Below are positions 35,978 to 43,575 of a stretch of DNA of 64,000 bases, piece after piece. Position numbers and translations under genes: made by a program. The stretch's first letter is position 1; each line of letters opens with the position of its first letter. A model generated the notes under the pieces. The model searched no databases and was not told the DNA's origin. It was given only the letters and a program-made list of their open reading frames with translations. This DNA is from Bacillus cereus group sp. RP43 (lineage in GTDB: Bacteria; Bacillota; Bacilli; Bacillales; Bacillaceae_G). Where the stretch lies: contig NZ_JARVHQ010000001.1 of assembly GCF_040459645.1 (NCBI RefSeq), positions 186,001 to 250,000 of the forward strand, in the 5' to 3' direction.

Positions 35978-36044
35978 AGTGAAACTTTAATCAGTGGGGT
36001 TCATCCCCCGCTGATTATTAGCTTTCACCAATCGGGATAAAGTG
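35975..36044 (+). repeat. Stop-codon-linked stem-loop repeat, copy 2
   Basis: TAAAGTGAAACTTTAATCAG is followed by a GTGGGG/CCCCGC stem, then CTGATTATTAGCTTTCAC and CGGGATAAA. GTGAAA pairs with TTTCAC and TAATCAG with CTGATTA. Compared with 12521-12594, a T-G pair in the stem has become A-T. As there, the repeat begins with the stop codon of the upstream gene. Confidence 0.75.
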
Positions 36045-36046
36045 AG

Positions 36047-36078
36047 AAGGACTAAGGTATCAAACCTTGGTCCTTTTT
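36047..36078 (+). terminator. Terminator after mbl
   Basis: AAGGACTAAGGT pairs with ACCTTGGTCCTT, followed by six T. Confidence 0.9.
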
Positions 36079-36196
36079 TATTTTTTTATATCTTTATATT
36101 TTTTTAATTTATTAAGAAAATAGAAGAAAAATAAAGAAAAATAGAGAAAACAGGTAAAATATTCATATATATGGTTAAATTTAATATTTTCATATT

Positions 36197-36217
36197 TGAA
36201 AACGTTTGTAATATAAT
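36197..36217 (+). promoter_or_regulatory. cre-like site beside a -10 element
   Basis: TGAAAACGTTTGTA at 36197-36210 matches 13 of 14 positions of the CcpA operator consensus. TATAAT follows at 36212-36217. No good -35 hexamer is seen at the right distance. The arrangement would place CcpA on the promoter of the transcript described next. Confidence 0.45.
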
Positions 36218-36219
36218 GA

Positions 36220-36358
36220 GTCGAATACGACATTAAGGCAAAAAATGTTCAAATACATATTGCCTTTCCCTAATTTGGGCATACACTCTTTTCTACCTCC
36301 GTGTCAGTTGCTGAGAAGTGCAACTATTTTAATGGAATAGAGTGTGTGCATTTTTTTA
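36220..36358 (+). ncRNA. Candidate small RNA or leader between mbl and fabZ
   Basis: Downstream of a -10 box and a cre-like site is a structured stretch with no credible reading frame. AAGGCAA (36235-36241) pairs with TTGCCTT (36260-36266). GTTGC pairs with GCAAC (36307-36324). GCATACACTCT (36279-36289) pairs with AGAGTGTGTGC (36339-36349) and is followed by seven T. The last stem closes a transcript of about 135-140 bases. It could be an independent small RNA or an attenuated fabZ leader; the terminator ends about 108 bases before fabZ. Confidence 0.4.
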
Positions 36359-36465
36359 TAATAGGAAGTAAAGTAGTACTTTATAATGACAAATAATAAA
36401 CAAAATGGGATAATAACAATATGTCCAAGTGGTAAGACCAATATTGTAAAAGGGGCGATTGTCAC

Positions 36466-36900
36466 ATGCTAAATATAGAACAAATTAAAGAAATCATTCC
36501 TCACCGCTATCCGTTTTTACTTGTTGATAAAATATTAGAAGTGGATGAGGGAAAAAGAGCGGTTGGAATTAAAAATGTATCTGCAAACGAGGAGTTCTTT
36601 AATGGGCACTTCCCAGATTATGCAGTTATGCCTGGTGTACTTATTGTAGAAGCATTAGCGCAAGTTGGTGCAGTTGCTGTATTAAAGAAAGAAGAAAACC
36701 GCGGGAGACTTGCTTTCTTCGCCGGCATCGACAACTGTCGCTTCAAAAAACAAGTACGCCCAGGTGATCAACTTCGCCTAGAAGTAGAAATGACGCGCGT
36801 ACGCGGTCCAATTGGAAAAGGAAAAGCAATCGCAACAGTAGATGGTGAAGTTGCGTGCGAAGCTGAAATTACATTTGCAATTGGTGATAAAAAAGAATAG
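36466..36900 (+). CDS. fabZ: 3-hydroxyacyl-ACP dehydratase FabZ
   Basis: FabZ dehydrates 3-hydroxyacyl-ACP in type II fatty acid synthesis. The 144 residues contain the catalytic H48 in [16 protein letters not shown] and E62 in VEALAQVG, in a single hot-dog fold. AAGGGGCGATTGTC precedes the ATG. A 13-base palindrome AAAGTAGTACTTT (36370-36382) overlaps a TATAAT (36382-36387) upstream and might be an operator. The gene is single and terminated. Confidence 0.96.
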   Translation: MLNIEQIKEIIPHRYPFLLVDKILEVDEGKRAVGIKNVSANEEFFNGHFPDYAVMPGVLIVEALAQVGAVAVLKKEENRGRLAFFAGIDNCRFKKQVRPGDQLRLEVEMTRVRGPIGKGKAIATVDGEVACEAEITFAIGDKKE

Positions 36901-36905
36901 ATAAA

Positions 36906-36940
36906 ATAAAAAAACTTCTTGTATTTGTACAAGAAGTTTT
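36906..36940 (+). terminator. Terminator after fabZ
   Basis: AAAAAAACTTCTTGTA pairs with TACAAGAAGTTTTTTT around a short loop. The stem is symmetrical and A/T-flanked, so it may act on both strands. Confidence 0.9.
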
Positions 36941-37026
36941 TTTATTTATGATATATATTGATATAAACAAAAATACAAACTAGTCAGAAAATTAGTTTAC
37001 AATTAATTGGGATTACCATATAATTA

Positions 37027-37064
37027 CTTTATCATTTATCTCGTTTTTGAGATAAATGATAAAG
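37027..37064. repeat. Perfect 16 bp inverted repeat before the exopolysaccharide locus
   Basis: CTTTATCATTTATCTC is followed by GTTTTT and its exact complement GAGATAAATGATAAAG. No T tract follows on either strand, so it is not an ordinary terminator. It could be a protein-binding site or an RNA stem. The wider gap 36941-37285 otherwise holds only a doubtful small frame. Confidence 0.6.
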
Positions 37065-37075
37065 GTATAAAAGAA

Positions 37076-37192
37076 ATGAAGCTATTGTCATATTATTACG
37101 GTCTTTATATAGGACAAAATAGAAGGGCATTGAGTATGGTTAGATATGGGGAAGAATGGATGGATTTACCTGTGGAAATAAGTGGGGAATGA
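37076..37192 (+). CDS. Doubtful 38-residue open frame, possible gene remnant
   Basis: From ATG 37076 the frame gives a protein-like sequence ending MVRYGEEWMDLPVEISGE, with AAAGG 11 bases upstream. A second short frame from ATG 37209 (MNEIGMYIEHIEVGGTGR) follows in another phase and runs into the kinase gene. Together they look like the decayed pieces of one small gene, but I recognise no family and cannot rule out chance. Confidence 0.25.
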   Translation: MKLLSYYYGLYIGQNRRALSMVRYGEEWMDLPVEISGE

Positions 37193-37285
37193 GCGTAATA
37201 TATCCATCATGAATGAAATAGGCATGTATATCGAGCATATAGAAGTAGGGGGAACAGGTCGCATTTTGACAAAGGAGACTAGAAC

Positions 37286-37963
37286 ATGTTCGGAAGAAAG
37301 AAAAGAAAGCCATTAAAACAATTAATTACACATAAAGAGCCTAAATCGCGTATTGCGGAACAATACCGTAACATTCGTACAAATATTGAATTTACATCTG
37401 TAGATCATAATATGCGTTCTCTTATTGTCACTTCGGCAGATCCAGGTGACGGAAAGACGACGACAATTGCAAACTTAGCAGTTATTTTCGGCCAACAAGG
37501 AAAGAAAGTTTTAGTAATTGGAGCTGACTTACGTAAGCCGACGATACAAAACTTATTTGCAATTCATCATTCAAATGGATTAACGAACGTATTATTAGGA
37601 CAAGCAAAATTAATGCAATGCATTCAAAAAACAGATATAGAGAATGTATACTTAATGGGATCAGGTCCAATACCACCAAACCCAGCAGAACTGTTAGGAA
37701 ATCGAGTAATGGACGAGGTATTACTAGAAGCATATAACATGTTTGATATTATTTTAATAGACACACCGCCAGTTCTTGCGGTTACCGATGCACAAATACT
37801 TGCGAACAAATGTGATGGAATCATACTTGTCGTGCGCAGTGAAAAAACAGAAAAAGATAAAATGGTAAAAGCGAAACAAATTTTAGACAAGGCATCTGGT
37901 AAACTACTTGGTGTCGTACTAAATGACAAGCGAGAAGAAAAGGAACAATATGGATATTATTAA
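37286..37963 (+). CDS. BY-type protein tyrosine kinase (CpsD/CapB/YwqD family), copy 1
   Basis: The 225 residues carry the BY-kinase motifs: EQYRNIRTNIEF at the N terminus, Walker A SADPGDGKTTT (near residue 55), Walker A' VLVIGADLRKPT, and Walker B FDIILIDTPPV. The C-terminal tail ends QYGYY, a small tyrosine cluster for autophosphorylation. In this family the kinase needs a membrane modulator of the Wzz/YwqC type; the one at 38239 is its probable partner, although a terminator separates them. AAAGGAG precedes ATG 37286. A paralogue lies at 38972. Confidence 0.9.
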   Translation: MFGRKKRKPLKQLITHKEPKSRIAEQYRNIRTNIEFTSVDHNMRSLIVTSADPGDGKTTTIANLAVIFGQQGKKVLVIGADLRKPTIQNLFAIHHSNGLTNVLLGQAKLMQCIQKTDIENVYLMGSGPIPPNPAELLGNRVMDEVLLEAYNMFDIILIDTPPVLAVTDAQILANKCDGIILVVRSEKTEKDKMVKAKQILDKASGKLLGVVLNDKREEKEQYGYY

Positions 37964-37988
37964 AAAATAATGTCTAATATAATAATTT

Positions 37989-38021
37989 TTAAAGCCAATA
38001 ATTATTTTTATTGGCTTTTTT
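37989..38021 (+). terminator. Terminator after the first tyrosine kinase
   Basis: AAAGCCAATAA pairs with TATTGGCTTT, followed by T. The unit 37286-37963 is thus monocistronic. Confidence 0.85.
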
Positions 38022-38191
38022 GAATCATATAACAACTTTTTATTGCTTTATATAAAATAAATGATATAATGGAAATTTTGGAAATTCTATGGAATGTGTT
38101 GTCATATTTAAGATTATTTTGTAAGATTATATATGTTTTCAAATAACAATCGTACATAGATATTACTAAAATAAAAAAATATAAGATTATA

Positions 38192-38200
38192 TGTTATAAT
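38192..38200 (+). promoter_or_regulatory. Extended -10 promoter of the exopolysaccharide operon
   Basis: TGTTATAAT at 38192-38200 is an extended -10 element 38 bases before the chain-length gene. A second TATAAT lies at 38065-38070, with TTGCTT 15 bases before it. The gap 38022-38238 is strongly A+T-rich and has no gene. Confidence 0.4.
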
Positions 38201-38238
38201 TTTTCTTATGTGCAAATTTTAGAAAGTTGGAGGAACTT

Positions 38239-38982
38239 ATGGAAGAAACAATTAGTTTAAAAGAGCTATTTCATATTTTAAAAAAACGTTTAGCAATGAT
38301 CCTCGTAATCGCCTTTGGTGCAGCTATTGTAAGTGCTATCATTAGCTTCTTCTTCATGACACCAATCTATCAATCTTCAACGCAAATTCTTGTGAATCAG
38401 AAAAAACAAGAGGGTGCAATGATTCAAGCTGGTGAAATTCAAACAAATATTCAATTAACGAATACATATAAGGTCATTATTAAAAGTCCGGTAGTCTTAG
38501 ACCAAGTGAATGAAAAATTAAATTTAAATATGACAGCGCAAGCGTTAACAGGAAAGATTAATGTTGCAAATGAAAAAGATTCACAGGTCATTTCTGTAAC
38601 AGCTGAGGATAAAGATCCAAAAGTAGCTCGTGATATTGCAAATGCAACTGCAGATGTATTTAAAGGTGAAGTTGCAAAAATTATGAATGTCGATAACGTA
38701 ACGGTATTATCGAAAGCAGAAGTAGGGGAAAATCAATCGCCAATTAAACCACGTCCGATGTTAAATGTAGCAATTGCTTTCGTTGTTGGCTTAATGGCTG
38801 CAGTTGGTCTTGCATTCTTACTAGAATACTTAGATAACACAGTGAAAAAAGAAGAAGATGTAGAAAGCTTACTTGGCTTACCAGTGTTAGGTATTGTTGC
38901 TCGCATGGATGAAGAAACAACAAACGTAAAATCACATGCTCCATCATCAAGAAAAGTGAGGGGACAAACAATTGGCTCTTAA
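38239..38982 (+). CDS. Wzz/YwqC-type chain-length modulator and kinase activator
   Basis: The 247 residues have two membrane helices (about 20-42 and 175-198) flanking an extracytoplasmic domain, the Wzz/CapA layout. The cytoplasmic tail after the second helix (LDNTVKKEEDVESLLGLPVLG) is the part that docks to and activates the BY-kinase. ATG 38239 follows TTGGAGGAAC; a TTG upstream at 38227 lies inside that site and is rejected. It overlaps the kinase gene by 11 bases. Confidence 0.9.
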   Translation: MEETISLKELFHILKKRLAMILVIAFGAAIVSAIISFFFMTPIYQSSTQILVNQKKQEGAMIQAGEIQTNIQLTNTYKVIIKSPVVLDQVNEKLNLNMTAQALTGKINVANEKDSQVISVTAEDKDPKVARDIANATADVFKGEVAKIMNVDNVTVLSKAEVGENQSPIKPRPMLNVAIAFVVGLMAAVGLAFLLEYLDNTVKKEEDVESLLGLPVLGIVARMDEETTNVKSHAPSSRKVRGQTIGS

Positions 38983-39676
38983 TAGTTTATTTAAGAAGAA
39001 GAAAAATCATCGTCAACGTCGTCAATTAATTGCTCATCAACAACCGAAATCACCTATTTCAGAACAATATCGTAATATTCGAACGAATGTTGAATTTGCG
39101 TCTGTTGATACAAACTTGCATTCACTAATGGTAACATCTGCGAACCCAAGTGAAGGGAAAACGACAACGACAGCGAATATGGCAGTTGTTTTCGCCCAAC
39201 AAGGAAAGAAAGTATTGTTAATTGATGCAGATATGCGTAAACCAGCGATGCATCAAATGTTCCAAGTAGACAATATTTTCGGATTAACGAATGTATTAAC
39301 ACATAGTGAACGTTTAGAGAAGTGTGTACAAACGACATCAGTTGATAATCTACACTTTTTAGCGTGTGGCCCAATCCCGCCAAATCCAGCAGAATTGTTA
39401 GGTTCGAAATCAATGCAAGAACTTCTTGCTCAAGCGTATAGTATGTATGACTTAGTCATTTTCGATTTACCACCAATTTTAGCTGTAACAGATGCGCAAA
39501 TTATGGCAAATGTATGTGATGCATCTATTCTTGTCGTTCGTAGTGAATCGACAGAAAAAGAAACAGCGGTAAAAGCAAAAGGATTATTAGAATCTGCAAA
39601 AGGTAAATTGTTAGGTGTTGTTCTAAACGATCGTGAACGTGAACAAGGCTTATATTATTATTACGGTGCGAACTAG
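38972..39676 (+). CDS. BY-type protein tyrosine kinase (CpsD/YwqD family), copy 2
   Basis: The 234 residues repeat the kinase pattern: SEQYRNIRTNVEF, Walker A SANPSEGKTTTTAN, A' VLLIDADMRKPAMH, and B YDLVIFDLPPI. The tail ends GLYYYYGAN, a four-tyrosine cluster. It starts at TTG 38972 behind GTGAGGGG and inside the end of the modulator gene, so the pair is translated together. A terminator-like hairpin and a large palindrome separate it from the phosphatase gene. Confidence 0.92.
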   Translation: MALNSLFKKKKNHRQRRQLIAHQQPKSPISEQYRNIRTNVEFASVDTNLHSLMVTSANPSEGKTTTTANMAVVFAQQGKKVLLIDADMRKPAMHQMFQVDNIFGLTNVLTHSERLEKCVQTTSVDNLHFLACGPIPPNPAELLGSKSMQELLAQAYSMYDLVIFDLPPILAVTDAQIMANVCDASILVVRSESTEKETAVKAKGLLESAKGKLLGVVLNDREREQGLYYYYGAN

Positions 39677-39683
39677 TTTAAAA

Positions 39684-39715
39684 GTGAGATATGACAAGAA
39701 CATATCTCCTTTTTT
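39684..39715 (+). terminator. Terminator-like hairpin between kinase and phosphatase genes
   Basis: GAGATATG, seven bases, CATATCTC, then C and six T. It would end or reduce transcription of the downstream part of the exopolysaccharide operon unless bypassed. Confidence 0.6.
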
Positions 39716-39756
39716 CCTTTGAATATGAGATATATCTCATATTCAAAGGAAAAAAG
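39709..39756. repeat. Perfect 48-base palindrome
   Basis: The sequence is fully self-complementary about the point between 39732 and 39733: each 24-base arm contains CCTTTGAATATGAGATA or its complement. It overlaps the T tract of the preceding hairpin, so the two structures compete. It lies 30 bases before the phosphatase start. Loss or gain by replication slippage is likely for such a perfect palindrome. Confidence 0.75.
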
Positions 39757-39785
39757 ATTTTTATACGAGAGGGAGGATGAGAAGA

Positions 39786-40553
39786 GTGATTGATTTACAT
39801 TGTCACATTTTACCTAACATCGATGACGGTGCACAGACAGTAACAGATAGTTTAGCGATGGCAGAAAAAGCTGTACAAGAAGGAATTCATACGATCGTCG
39901 CTACACCACACCATCAAAATGGAAAATATGTAAATGAGCGTACTGCTATTATTCATCAAGTGAAACAATTAAATGATGAACTACAACAAAACGATATTCC
40001 ACTGAAGATTTTACCAGGACAAGAGGTCAGGTTATATGGTGATTTATTAGAAGACTATGAAGCTGGTAAAATCGTTACTTTAAACGAAACAAATAAATAT
40101 ATATTAATTGAATTCCCGTCTAATCATGTACCTCGTTATGCAGAACAACTATTATATGAAATACGTGTTAAAGGAATGATTCCAATTATTGTTCATCCGG
40201 AACGCAATGCCGAGTTAATCGAGCGACCAGATAAGTTATATAACCTTGTAAGTAAAGGTGCATTAACACAAGTAACGGCGGGTAGTCTCTTAGGGAAGTT
40301 TGGCAAAAAGATAAAAAAATTCTCACTACAGCTCGTTGAACATAACTTAACGCATATGATCGCATCGGATGCACATAACACAACATCAAGAGGATTTCAT
40401 TTAGCAGAAAGCTATGAATTAATCGGAAAAGAATTCGGAATGAACGTTATGAGCGATTTAAAAGAAAATCCGTACTTATTAATTAGCGGAAAATCAATTT
40501 ATAAAGAAGATCCAGAACAAATTCGTCGTAAAAAATTGTTCGGTATTTTTTAA
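39786..40553 (+). CDS. CpsB/YwqE-type protein tyrosine phosphatase (PHP fold)
   Basis: This metal-dependent phosphatase removes phosphate from the BY-kinase tyrosine cluster. The 255 residues begin MIDLHCHILPNIDDG, the first metal-binding motif of the PHP fold. They continue with ATPHHQNG, GQEVRLYGD, VHPERN and ASDAHN, and end RRKKLFGIF, very like B. subtilis YwqE. ATG 39777 touches GGGAGG directly, so GTG 39786 at proper distance is preferred and gives the family N terminus. Confidence 0.93.
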   Translation: MIDLHCHILPNIDDGAQTVTDSLAMAEKAVQEGIHTIVATPHHQNGKYVNERTAIIHQVKQLNDELQQNDIPLKILPGQEVRLYGDLLEDYEAGKIVTLNETNKYILIEFPSNHVPRYAEQLLYEIRVKGMIPIIVHPERNAELIERPDKLYNLVSKGALTQVTAGSLLGKFGKKIKKFSLQLVEHNLTHMIASDAHNTTSRGFHLAESYELIGKEFGMNVMSDLKENPYLLISGKSIYKEDPEQIRRKKLFGIF

Positions 40554-40559
40554 TTGAAG

Positions 40560-40700
40560 AGCTTTGGTGATGTCTCCTAACCGTTATCAACGGGGGCACT
40601 CGGTCGTGCTGTGGGTAGAAATTTTTATTTCGAGCCTACCTTAGACGCTTGTCGTCGGGAGTATGACGTGAGGATGGGTTAGATGCCCATAAATTTATTT
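40560..40700 (+). ncRNA. EAR (epsC-type) antitermination RNA element, putative
   Basis: This G+C-richer non-coding stretch lies in the exopolysaccharide operon just before galU and the epsC homologue. Visible pairings are CCG/CGG (40581-40593), GCAC/GTGC (40596-40609), GGTAG/CTACC (40614-40640) and ATGGG/CCCAT (40674-40690). A long-range CTAACC/GGTTAG pairing (40577-40582 with 40677-40682) overlaps the last stem and suggests a pseudoknot. In B. subtilis the EAR element sits between epsB and epsC and lets RNA polymerase pass terminators. Position and complexity fit; I judged identity from memory without an alignment. The alternative is one of the B. cereus-group interspersed repeats. Confidence 0.62.
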
Positions 40701-40709
40701 CTATTTAGA

Positions 40710-40756
40710 AACTCTACCTATGGAGTTATAAAAATGACTCTATAGGTAGGGTTTTT
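40710..40756 (+). terminator. Strong terminator hairpin between the EAR-like RNA and galU
   Basis: AACTCTACCTATGGAGT pairs over 17 bp, with two G-T pairs, with ACTCTATAGGTAGGGTT, followed by TTTTTG. Only 43 bases separate it from galU and I see no promoter in them, so galU must be read through this hairpin or from an undetected start. Confidence 0.85.
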
Positions 40757-40798
40757 GTTATTGTTACATATGAATAAAACGATGAGGGAGGGATACAA

Positions 40799-41680
40799 TT
40801 GAAAAGAGTAAGAAAAGCGATTATCCCAGCAGCTGGTCTTGGGACGAGATTTTTACCAGCAACGAAAGCGATGCCGAAAGAAATGTTGCCGATCGTCGAT
40901 AAACCGACTATTCAATACATAATAGAAGAAGCGATAGAATCAGGAATTGAAGATATTATTATTGTTACTGGAAAAGGAAAACGTGCGATTGAAGATCATT
41001 TTGATCATTCCTTTGAATTAGAACAAAATCTTTTAGAAAAAGGAAAACATGAAATGCTTGAAAAAGTACAAGCTTCTTCAAAAATTAATATCCATTACAT
41101 AAGACAAAAAGAACCAAAGGGGCTTGGACATGCAGTTTGGTGCGCACGTAAATTCATTGGGAACGAGCCATTTGCGGTATTACTTGGTGATGATATCGTA
41201 CAAGCGGATACGCCATGTTTACGTCAATTAATGGATCAATATGAAGGGACACAATCATCTGTTATTGGTGTACAAACCGTACCAGAAAACGAAACACATC
41301 GCTACGGTATTATCGATCCCATTGAACAAAATGACCGCCGTTATCAAGTGCGTCAATTTGTAGAGAAGCCAGCAGAAGGCACAGCGCCATCTAATTTAGC
41401 GATTATGGGACGTTACGTATTAACACCAGAAATTTTTATGTTCCTTGAGAACCAACAAACAGGCGCTGGTGGAGAGATTCAGTTAACAGATGCGATCCAA
41501 CGATTAAATGAAATTCAACGAGTGTTTGCTTATAACTTTGAAGGAACTCGTTACGATGTTGGGGAGAAGTTTGGGTTTATTAAGACGACGATAGAAATGG
41601 CACTTCAAAATGAGGAATTGAAAGTGGATTTGATGAAATATATGAAAGAACTTGTAAAAAAGGAAGAGGTACATTCATAA
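40799..41680 (+). CDS. galU: UTP-glucose-1-phosphate uridylyltransferase
   Basis: GalU makes UDP-glucose from UTP and glucose-1-phosphate. The 293 residues start [31 protein letters not shown], which holds the nucleotide-binding loop and catalytic lysine, and contain [15 protein letters not shown] and [12 protein letters not shown]. It starts at TTG 40799 behind GAGGGAGGGATACAA. UDP-glucose is the substrate of the dehydrogenase at the end of the locus. The stop codon sits in a small terminator-like hairpin. Confidence 0.95.
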   Translation: MKRVRKAIIPAAGLGTRFLPATKAMPKEMLPIVDKPTIQYIIEEAIESGIEDIIIVTGKGKRAIEDHFDHSFELEQNLLEKGKHEMLEKVQASSKINIHYIRQKEPKGLGHAVWCARKFIGNEPFAVLLGDDIVQADTPCLRQLMDQYEGTQSSVIGVQTVPENETHRYGIIDPIEQNDRRYQVRQFVEKPAEGTAPSNLAIMGRYVLTPEIFMFLENQQTGAGGEIQLTDAIQRLNEIQRVFAYNFEGTRYDVGEKFGFIKTTIEMALQNEELKVDLMKYMKELVKKEEVHS

Positions 41681-41697
41681 GAGAATGTCCTTTTTTA
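41670..41697 (+). terminator. Weak terminator-like hairpin after galU
   Basis: ACATTC, six bases, GAATGT, then CC and six T, overlapping the end of galU. The short stem suggests partial termination within the operon. Confidence 0.5.
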
Positions 41698-41740
41698 TTA
41701 TCAATAAGATACTAATTGTATAAAGAAGGGAACAGATATA

Positions 41741-43552
41741 TTGAGTTATCGAAAACGGCTCTCATTATTAATTTTATTAGATTCATTTATTGTATTAACT
41801 GCGGTGTACTTAAGCTATTGGTTCATACACCCAAATGTATTAAGTAAAATTCCTACGACAGTAGTTATTAGTTCTATTACATTATTGTGTAGTCATCATG
41901 TTTTTGCTTCCATTTATAAGCTGTATAACAAGGCGTGGGAATATGCAAGTATTGGAGAATTAAAACAAATATTTAAAGCAATTACATTATCGATTTTAGT
42001 AACAGCAATTGTTCAACAAATTATAAATCAGGATATTTATGTTCGAATTTTAGCGATCGCATGGATGTTACATTTATTATTAATTGGTGGCTCCCGCTTT
42101 GTATGGCGTATGTTCCGTGATACGTATATTAGTAAGGACGCGAATAAAAAACGAACATTGATTGTTGGAGCTGGTTCAGCAGGAAATATGGTAGTAAGAC
42201 AGTTACTACATAATAAGGAAGCAGATTTGTATCCAATTGCATTTGTTGATGATGATAGAAATAAACAAAAATTAGAGATTTATAACGTGCCAGTTGTTGG
42301 TACAACAAATCATATTGAAGAAGTGGTAGAGGATAATGACATTGAACATATTATTATTGCTATTCCTTCTTTAAATAGGAATCAAATAAACGAGATTTTT
42401 GAGAGGTGTACAAAAACGAAGGCAAAAACGCAAATTGTACCGATGCTTGAAGATCTTTTAGACGGTAAAGTTTCTGTTAATGAATTCCGAGATGTACAAG
42501 TGGAAGATTTATTAGGAAGAGAACCAATCCAATTAGATGATGCAGGAATTGGAGAAAAGATTACAGGTAAAACAATTTTAGTAACAGGTGCTGGTGGATC
42601 AATCGGATCAGAAATTTGTCGTCAAGTAATGAAGTATAAACCAGCAAAAATTGTTCTTTTAGGACATGGTGAAAACAGCATTTATAATATTGAAATGGAA
42701 ATGAGAGTTACCTATAAAGATACAGTTGAAATTACGACAGAAATTGCTGATGTTCAAGATCGTCATAAAATCTTTGAAATAATGAAAAAGCATCAACCAT
42801 ATATCGTATACCATGCAGCGGCACATAAGCACGTGCCTTTAATGGAACGTAATCCTGAAGAGGCTGTGAAAAATAACATCTTTGGTACGAAAAATGTAGC
42901 TGAATCTGCAGATACGTTTAAAGTAAATACGTTTGTTATGGTTTCTACAGATAAGGCAGTAAACCCGACAAATGTAATGGGAGCTACAAAACGATTTGCA
43001 GAAATGCTTGTACAACATATGGCTTCGGTTAGTACTGGTACACGTTTTGTTGCGGTTAGATTTGGTAATGTTCTTGGAAGTAGGGGGAGCGTAATACCTC
43101 TATTTAAGAAACAAATTCAAAAAGGTGGGCCTGTAACTGTTACTCACCCCGATATGATCCGTTACTTTATGACAATACCAGAAGCTTCAAGATTAGTTAT
43201 TCAGGCTGGAACGTTAGCTAGAGGTGGAGAATTGTTCGTACTCGATATGGGAGATCCAGTAAAGATTGTTGATTTAGCTAAAAACTTAATCACTCTTTCA
43301 GGCTATTCTGTTGAAGAAATTGGAATTGAATTTACTGGATTAAGACCAGGGGAAAAAATGTATGAAGAGTTATTAAATGAAGGTGAGGTTCATCCAGAGC
43401 AAATATTCCCTAAAATTCATATAGGAAAAGCTGTTTTACTAGATCAAGATATTTTAAGACAGTTTATGAATGAGTTTGAGGGAATGAATAAAGAGGAAAT
43501 AAGAGAACGATTATTAGGCATTGCGAATAATAAAGTTAATCTAAAAAATTAA
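41741..43552 (+). CDS. epsC: Membrane UDP-sugar 4,6-dehydratase/epimerase, EpsC/PglF family
   Basis: The 603 residues have four N-terminal membrane helices, a first Rossmann motif VGAGSAGNMVV (about 140), and an extended SDR domain with VTGAGGSIGSEICRQ (about 283). The active-site region VSTDKAVNPTNVMGATKR has MxxxK in place of YxxxK, as in the long PglF/FlaA1 dehydratases. Members convert UDP-GlcNAc to its 4-keto-6-deoxy form, the first step to bacillosamine. It starts at TTG 41741 behind GAAGGGA. The next three genes complete the pathway. Confidence 0.9.
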   Translation: MSYRKRLSLLILLDSFIVLTAVYLSYWFIHPNVLSKIPTTVVISSITLLCSHHVFASIYKLYNKAWEYASIGELKQIFKAITLSILVTAIVQQIINQDIYVRILAIAWMLHLLLIGGSRFVWRMFRDTYISKDANKKRTLIVGAGSAGNMVVRQLLHNKEADLYPIAFVDDDRNKQKLEIYNVPVVGTTNHIEEVVEDNDIEHIIIAIPSLNRNQINEIFERCTKTKAKTQIVPMLEDLLDGKVSVNEFRDVQVEDLLGREPIQLDDAGIGEKITGKTILVTGAGGSIGSEICRQVMKYKPAKIVLLGHGENSIYNIEMEMRVTYKDTVEITTEIADVQDRHKIFEIMKKHQPYIVYHAAAHKHVPLMERNPEEAVKNNIFGTKNVAESADTFKVNTFVMVSTDKAVNPTNVMGATKRFAEMLVQHMASVSTGTRFVAVRFGNVLGSRGSVIPLFKKQIQKGGPVTVTHPDMIRYFMTIPEASRLVIQAGTLARGGELFVLDMGDPVKIVDLAKNLITLSGYSVEEIGIEFTGLRPGEKMYEELLNEGEVHPEQIFPKIHIGKAVLLDQDILRQFMNEFEGMNKEEIRERLLGIANNKVNLKN

Positions 43553-43575
43553 TTTAAGGGAAGGAAGTTTTAGAA

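Noticed and set aside
37286..39676. Interpretation of the kinases as MinD/ParA partition proteins
   Set aside because: The N-terminal EQYRNIRTN motif, the tyrosine tail and the Wzz neighbour mark them as BY-kinases.
40560..40700. tmRNA, 6S RNA or a metabolite riboswitch as identity of the structured region
   Set aside because: No tag frame, no long central bubble and no riboswitch core that I recognise; the position fits an eps-associated RNA better.
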